A stretch of DNA of 64,000 nucleotides from Planctomycetota bacterium (GTDB lineage Bacteria; Planctomycetota; PLA2): positions 346,230 through 410,229 of the forward strand of contig JAJFFF010000044.1 in NCBI GenBank assembly GCA_021776785.1, read 5' to 3'. Below, piece by piece: positions 61,666-64,000 of this stretch. Every line of letters begins with the position of its first letter. The first letter of the stretch is position 1. A program made the translations under genes and the position numbers. Below the pieces are notes generated by a model. That model was not told the origin of the DNA, ran no database searches, and worked only from the letters and a program-made list of their open reading frames with translations.

Positions 61666-62639
61666 TGTCGATTACAACGAAGAAGCATCTGCTTACGTCG
61701 TGCATGCTCGTCAGCTTCGCGTTGAGCGCGGGAACCGTTCGCGCCGAGGACGCCTGTTTTCTAGTCGGAGTCCATCAAGCAACCGAAGCGAAGCCGCAGC
61801 CGACACCGGCCCAGACGGTCGTTACAGTCGATATCCACAGCGGCGACCGGCTGCTCACGTCGCGCCGGATCACGCTCCGCAACGCGACCATTCGCAAGCA
61901 TCTCTATGACGACCCGATGGTCTTGCCGGGCCACGCCGACACAGCCTATCTGGTCACGCGCAGCGCGAAACACGGGATGCACTTTGTGCAGCTCTCGTGG
62001 GCGCGCGGGGAAGACACCGGAACAGCGCGGCATGTCCGCCAGGCGTTTACGAGTCGCCCGCGCGAACTCGTGCCCGGCAAGGTCGGTTTTTTCTGCGACC
62101 TCTCGCTGCACACGCTCGACTTCTCCTTGGGGCGCCTGACAGAAACTCGTTTTGGCAATCGCCCGCTCGATCTCGACTCGTCGCGTAACCGCGTCTACGT
62201 TCTCGACAGAGGCCTGTCGTATCACCCCTTGCTCGTCGGGCAACCGCCGACGGGTGTGCGACTCCCGGCAAATCGATCGTTCGAGCTCCCCGACAAGTTC
62301 AAGGCGGCCAAAGGCGCGGTCCGGCCGGATGGGCTCGCGCTCTCCTACGTGACGGTGCGACCCTCGCTGCGCCCCGGTGCGGAGCGCTTTGTTTGGTCCG
62401 TGGCGGACCATCGCGGGCGCCTCCTCGTGCGCCGCGGCTTGCGCGGCCGACCGCACGATCTTCGTTGGCTTGACAGTGACCGCGTGCTCTTGACCGCGAC
62501 CTCGCGCGAGCGCACGTTTGTGCACGTCTTGTCCGTGAAGCATCAACACCTCAAGAGCCGTGCGCTCAGCCCGCACTATCTCGCGGTTCCCGAAATCGTG
62601 CCCGCGCGATGGCTGCGGGCCATTTCGAAAAAACACTAG
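61662..62639 (+). CDS. Exported protein of the C25 peptidase unit, function unknown
   Basis: 325 residues with a signal peptide (LLTSCMLVSFALSAGTVRA). The mature part is Arg-rich (for example RGLRGRPHDLRWLDSDR) with WD-like or propeller-like strands. No family recognised. Start ATG 61662 overlaps the peptidase stop. Given the coupling it may be substrate, inhibitor or partner of the peptidase. Confidence 0.65.
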   Translation: MMSITTKKHLLTSCMLVSFALSAGTVRAEDACFLVGVHQATEAKPQPTPAQTVVTVDIHSGDRLLTSRRITLRNATIRKHLYDDPMVLPGHADTAYLVTRSAKHGMHFVQLSWARGEDTGTARHVRQAFTSRPRELVPGKVGFFCDLSLHTLDFSLGRLTETRFGNRPLDLDSSRNRVYVLDRGLSYHPLLVGQPPTGVRLPANRSFELPDKFKAAKGAVRPDGLALSYVTVRPSLRPGAERFVWSVADHRGRLLVRRGLRGRPHDLRWLDSDRVLLTATSRERTFVHVLSVKHQHLKSRALSPHYLAVPEIVPARWLRAISKKH

Positions 62640-62768
62640 CGCCACCGACAGGGCGGCCGCGTTTCCCCCCTCCGCACCACCTGGGCCCCTGCGGCGGTAC
62701 CGCCCCGGAGCGCGTTCGGGCCGTAAGTCCTTGCCATCGCAGACCCGAGCGCCTACACAGGACCAACG

Positions 62769-63530
62769 ATGTTGGTGTTTGTGCTTCCCGCCATCCTTGC
62801 CGGGCTGCTCGGCATCTTGGCCCACCAGGCTGACGGCGCCGTCGCCTATCTCGCCCAGATCCGCATCGCCTCGCTCGGGGCGATCGCGCTCGGCTATCTC
62901 GGCGTAGCGATCTTTGTGTTTCGCAAGCTGTCGGGCTGGCGACGTTGGGCGGCCCTTCTTTGGGGGCTCTTGGCTCTTCGTGTTGCGTACGTTCCGCTGC
63001 TGGCTAGTGGCGTCGTGCTCACATCGTGGCTGGAATGGGGCGCGCGGTTTTTCGGTGGGGAGAACCTATCGCTGCCGGTGCACTACATGCTGCCCTGTTT
63101 TTGGGCGATGGCCGCGACAACGTGGACGCTCCTGGCGATCGCCGCCGCGTCTCGGCCCAAAGACATCGGGTGGGACATGGTCACGCTCATCGTGATAGGG
63201 CTCGGCGTGTTGTCGTTTTGGAAGCCCGCCGACCGGCACCCCAGCCCCCACCGCTTCGAGTCCAAGGCCCCGAGCCCGGCCACGAGCGGGCCCACGTATC
63301 TGGACGTGGCTGAAGACTCCGCCCGCGACGTCGTCACGCGCATCCTGGCAACCGGCGGCGTCGTCCGCAACGCGCTCCAAGGCCGTCGCGGATGGTCCGC
63401 AGTCGTCCGCGAAGAGCTGGCCGCCCGCTTCCGAGGCGCTCCCGCGCTGTCCCAAAAAGACCGCATCAGCTGCCTGGAAGCCGCCCTCGTCAGAGCAAGA
63501 AAAGACCTAACCCCAAAAAAAGCAAACTAA
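62769..63530 (+). CDS. Membrane protein of unknown function
   Basis: 253 residues. About five membrane segments in the first 160 residues, starting LVFVLPAILAGLLGILAHQ, then a soluble C-terminal tail of about 85 residues ending LTPKKAN. A purine-rich AGGA lies seven bases before the ATG. 130 bp separate it from the preceding unit. The stop lies 10 bp from palindromic element copy 3. Confidence 0.6.
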   Translation: MLVFVLPAILAGLLGILAHQADGAVAYLAQIRIASLGAIALGYLGVAIFVFRKLSGWRRWAALLWGLLALRVAYVPLLASGVVLTSWLEWGARFFGGENLSLPVHYMLPCFWAMAATTWTLLAIAAASRPKDIGWDMVTLIVIGLGVLSFWKPADRHPSPHRFESKAPSPATSGPTYLDVAEDSARDVVTRILATGGVVRNALQGRRGWSAVVREELAARFRGAPALSQKDRISCLEAALVRARKDLTPKKAN

Positions 63531-63540
63531 CCCAAATCGG

Positions 63541-63780
63541 GCAATGCGGTACCGGGTTGGATTTTTGCGCGCATAAGCTGTTTTTTTGCAACCAGTTAGG
63601 GCGCTTAGGTGCGGCATTGCTGACGCACTTTCGGCTCTCCGCGAACGAGAGTATCGCGTTTTGAGCGATCTGCCGCGGTTGGGGCGTCATTTTTGCGGCA
63701 CCAATGCCGCACGTGGCGCGTATATCTCGTTTCCAGTCAACGCGTTACGGCGAAAAAAATCGAACCCGGTACCGCATTGG
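63541..63780. repeat. Nested-palindrome element, copy 3
   Basis: 240 bp between the convergent ends of the membrane protein gene and ftsK. Same outer repeats as copies 1 and 2 (one base pair changed in the left arm, TTGGATT for TTCGATT), inner repeats GGTGCGGCATT and AATGCCGCAC. Right flank is GGAGG as at copy 1. No coding capacity. Confidence 0.7.
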
Positions 63781-63808
63781 AGGTGGGTACCGCGTTAGAG
63801 GTGCCGCT

Positions 63809-64000
63809 TTAGAGCTTTGGGTCGCCGTACTTTTCTTCGAACTCTTCTGGGGTCATCAGCACGTCTGAGGATTGGGCGTTTTTGAATTCGCCGATGATGC
63901 CCTGGCTGCGCATGAGGTCGATGAGGCGCGATGCACGGGTGTAGCCGATTTGGAGCGCACGCTGGAGGAGCGATGCGGAGCCGCGTTGCGATTCGATCAC
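63809..64000 (-). CDS. ftsK: DNA translocase FtsK, C-terminal gamma domain (partial)
   Basis: Last 63 codons of a gene that continues past the right edge. SLLQRALQIGYTRASRLIDL is the winged-helix gamma domain that reads KOPS-like sequences during chromosome segregation, followed by the usual Asp/Glu-rich end. The first codon visible (GTG) is internal, not a start. Confidence 0.88.
   Translation of the reverse strand: MIESQRGSASLLQRALQIGYTRASRLIDLMRSQGIIGEFKNAQSSDVLMTPEEFEEKYGDPKL

Overview
The window is 64 kb of high-GC (roughly 60-65% by eye) bacterial chromosome with about 50 protein genes, one tRNA gene and no phage or plasmid genes. The gene content (large secreted lipoproteins, paired DUF1111 di-heme cytochromes, a tandem amidohydrolase, a SUMF1-like protein, an Hanks-type kinase, a PilZ protein, peptidase-MA-like and gingipain-like peptidases, many single-gene units on both strands) looks like Planctomycetota or a related lineage. 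That placement is inference; there is no rRNA or ribosomal-protein marker here.

Layout. 1-2 kb: an MFS-like permease running off the left edge, a small exported protein, and a Cys-rich lipoprotein with a heavy-metal-associated domain interrupted by an in-frame UGA. 2-10.8 kb: peptidase-MA-like protein, two coupled amidohydrolases, M1 aminopeptidase coupled to a GNAT. 10.8-15.3 kb (minus): lipoprotein, methyltransferase, isocitrate/isopropylmalate-type dehydrogenase, ATP-grasp ligase coupled to a metallopeptidase. 15.3-24.7 kb: M3 peptidase, exported alpha/beta hydrolase, thioredoxin-like protein with UGA in the active-site Cys position, ABC-F ATPase, enoyl-CoA hydratase, PilZ, SUMF1-thioredoxin fusion. 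24.8-35.7 kb: PAP2 phosphatase, second ABC-F, PKD lipoprotein, FluC channel, second M3-like peptidase, two DUF1111 cytochromes, thioredoxin reductase, a 5'-truncated DinB gene. 36-45 kb: lipoprotein, gcvP, galE, M42 peptidase, hydrolase-membrane fusion. 45-52.6 kb: three hairpin-repeat arrays, tRNA-Gly(GCC), kinase, Ski2-like helicase, a candidate structured RNA, DUF3185, MsrC, TrxA. 52.7-64 kb: acyl-CoA synthetase, PhoX-like, HTTM/DCC-like protein, rhomboid, DUF2520, ThiD, a coupled trio with a C25 (gingipain-type) peptidase, a membrane protein, and the C-terminal end of ftsK.

Main observations. (1) Two genes, at 1514-1936 and 18666-19955, have an in-frame UGA exactly where a functional Cys is expected, each followed 20-23 nt later by a small hairpin with a 5-nt loop and G at loop position 2, the form of a bacterial SECIS element. 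Both are read here as selenoproteins. (2) At least twenty genes have a TANNNT hexamer ending 4-10 nt before the start codon and no Shine-Dalgarno sequence, which points to leaderless transcripts; this also decides several starts. (3) Three 240-307 bp nested-palindrome elements and three arrays of hairpin repeats fill intergenic spaces, and one palindromic element has cut off the 5' end of a DinB gene. (4) A gene-free stretch ending in a strong terminator (50376-50650) looks like a structured non-coding RNA. Thioredoxin, thioredoxin reductase, MsrC, a DCC-type protein and the two candidate selenoproteins give the window a thiol-redox theme, but they are not one operon.
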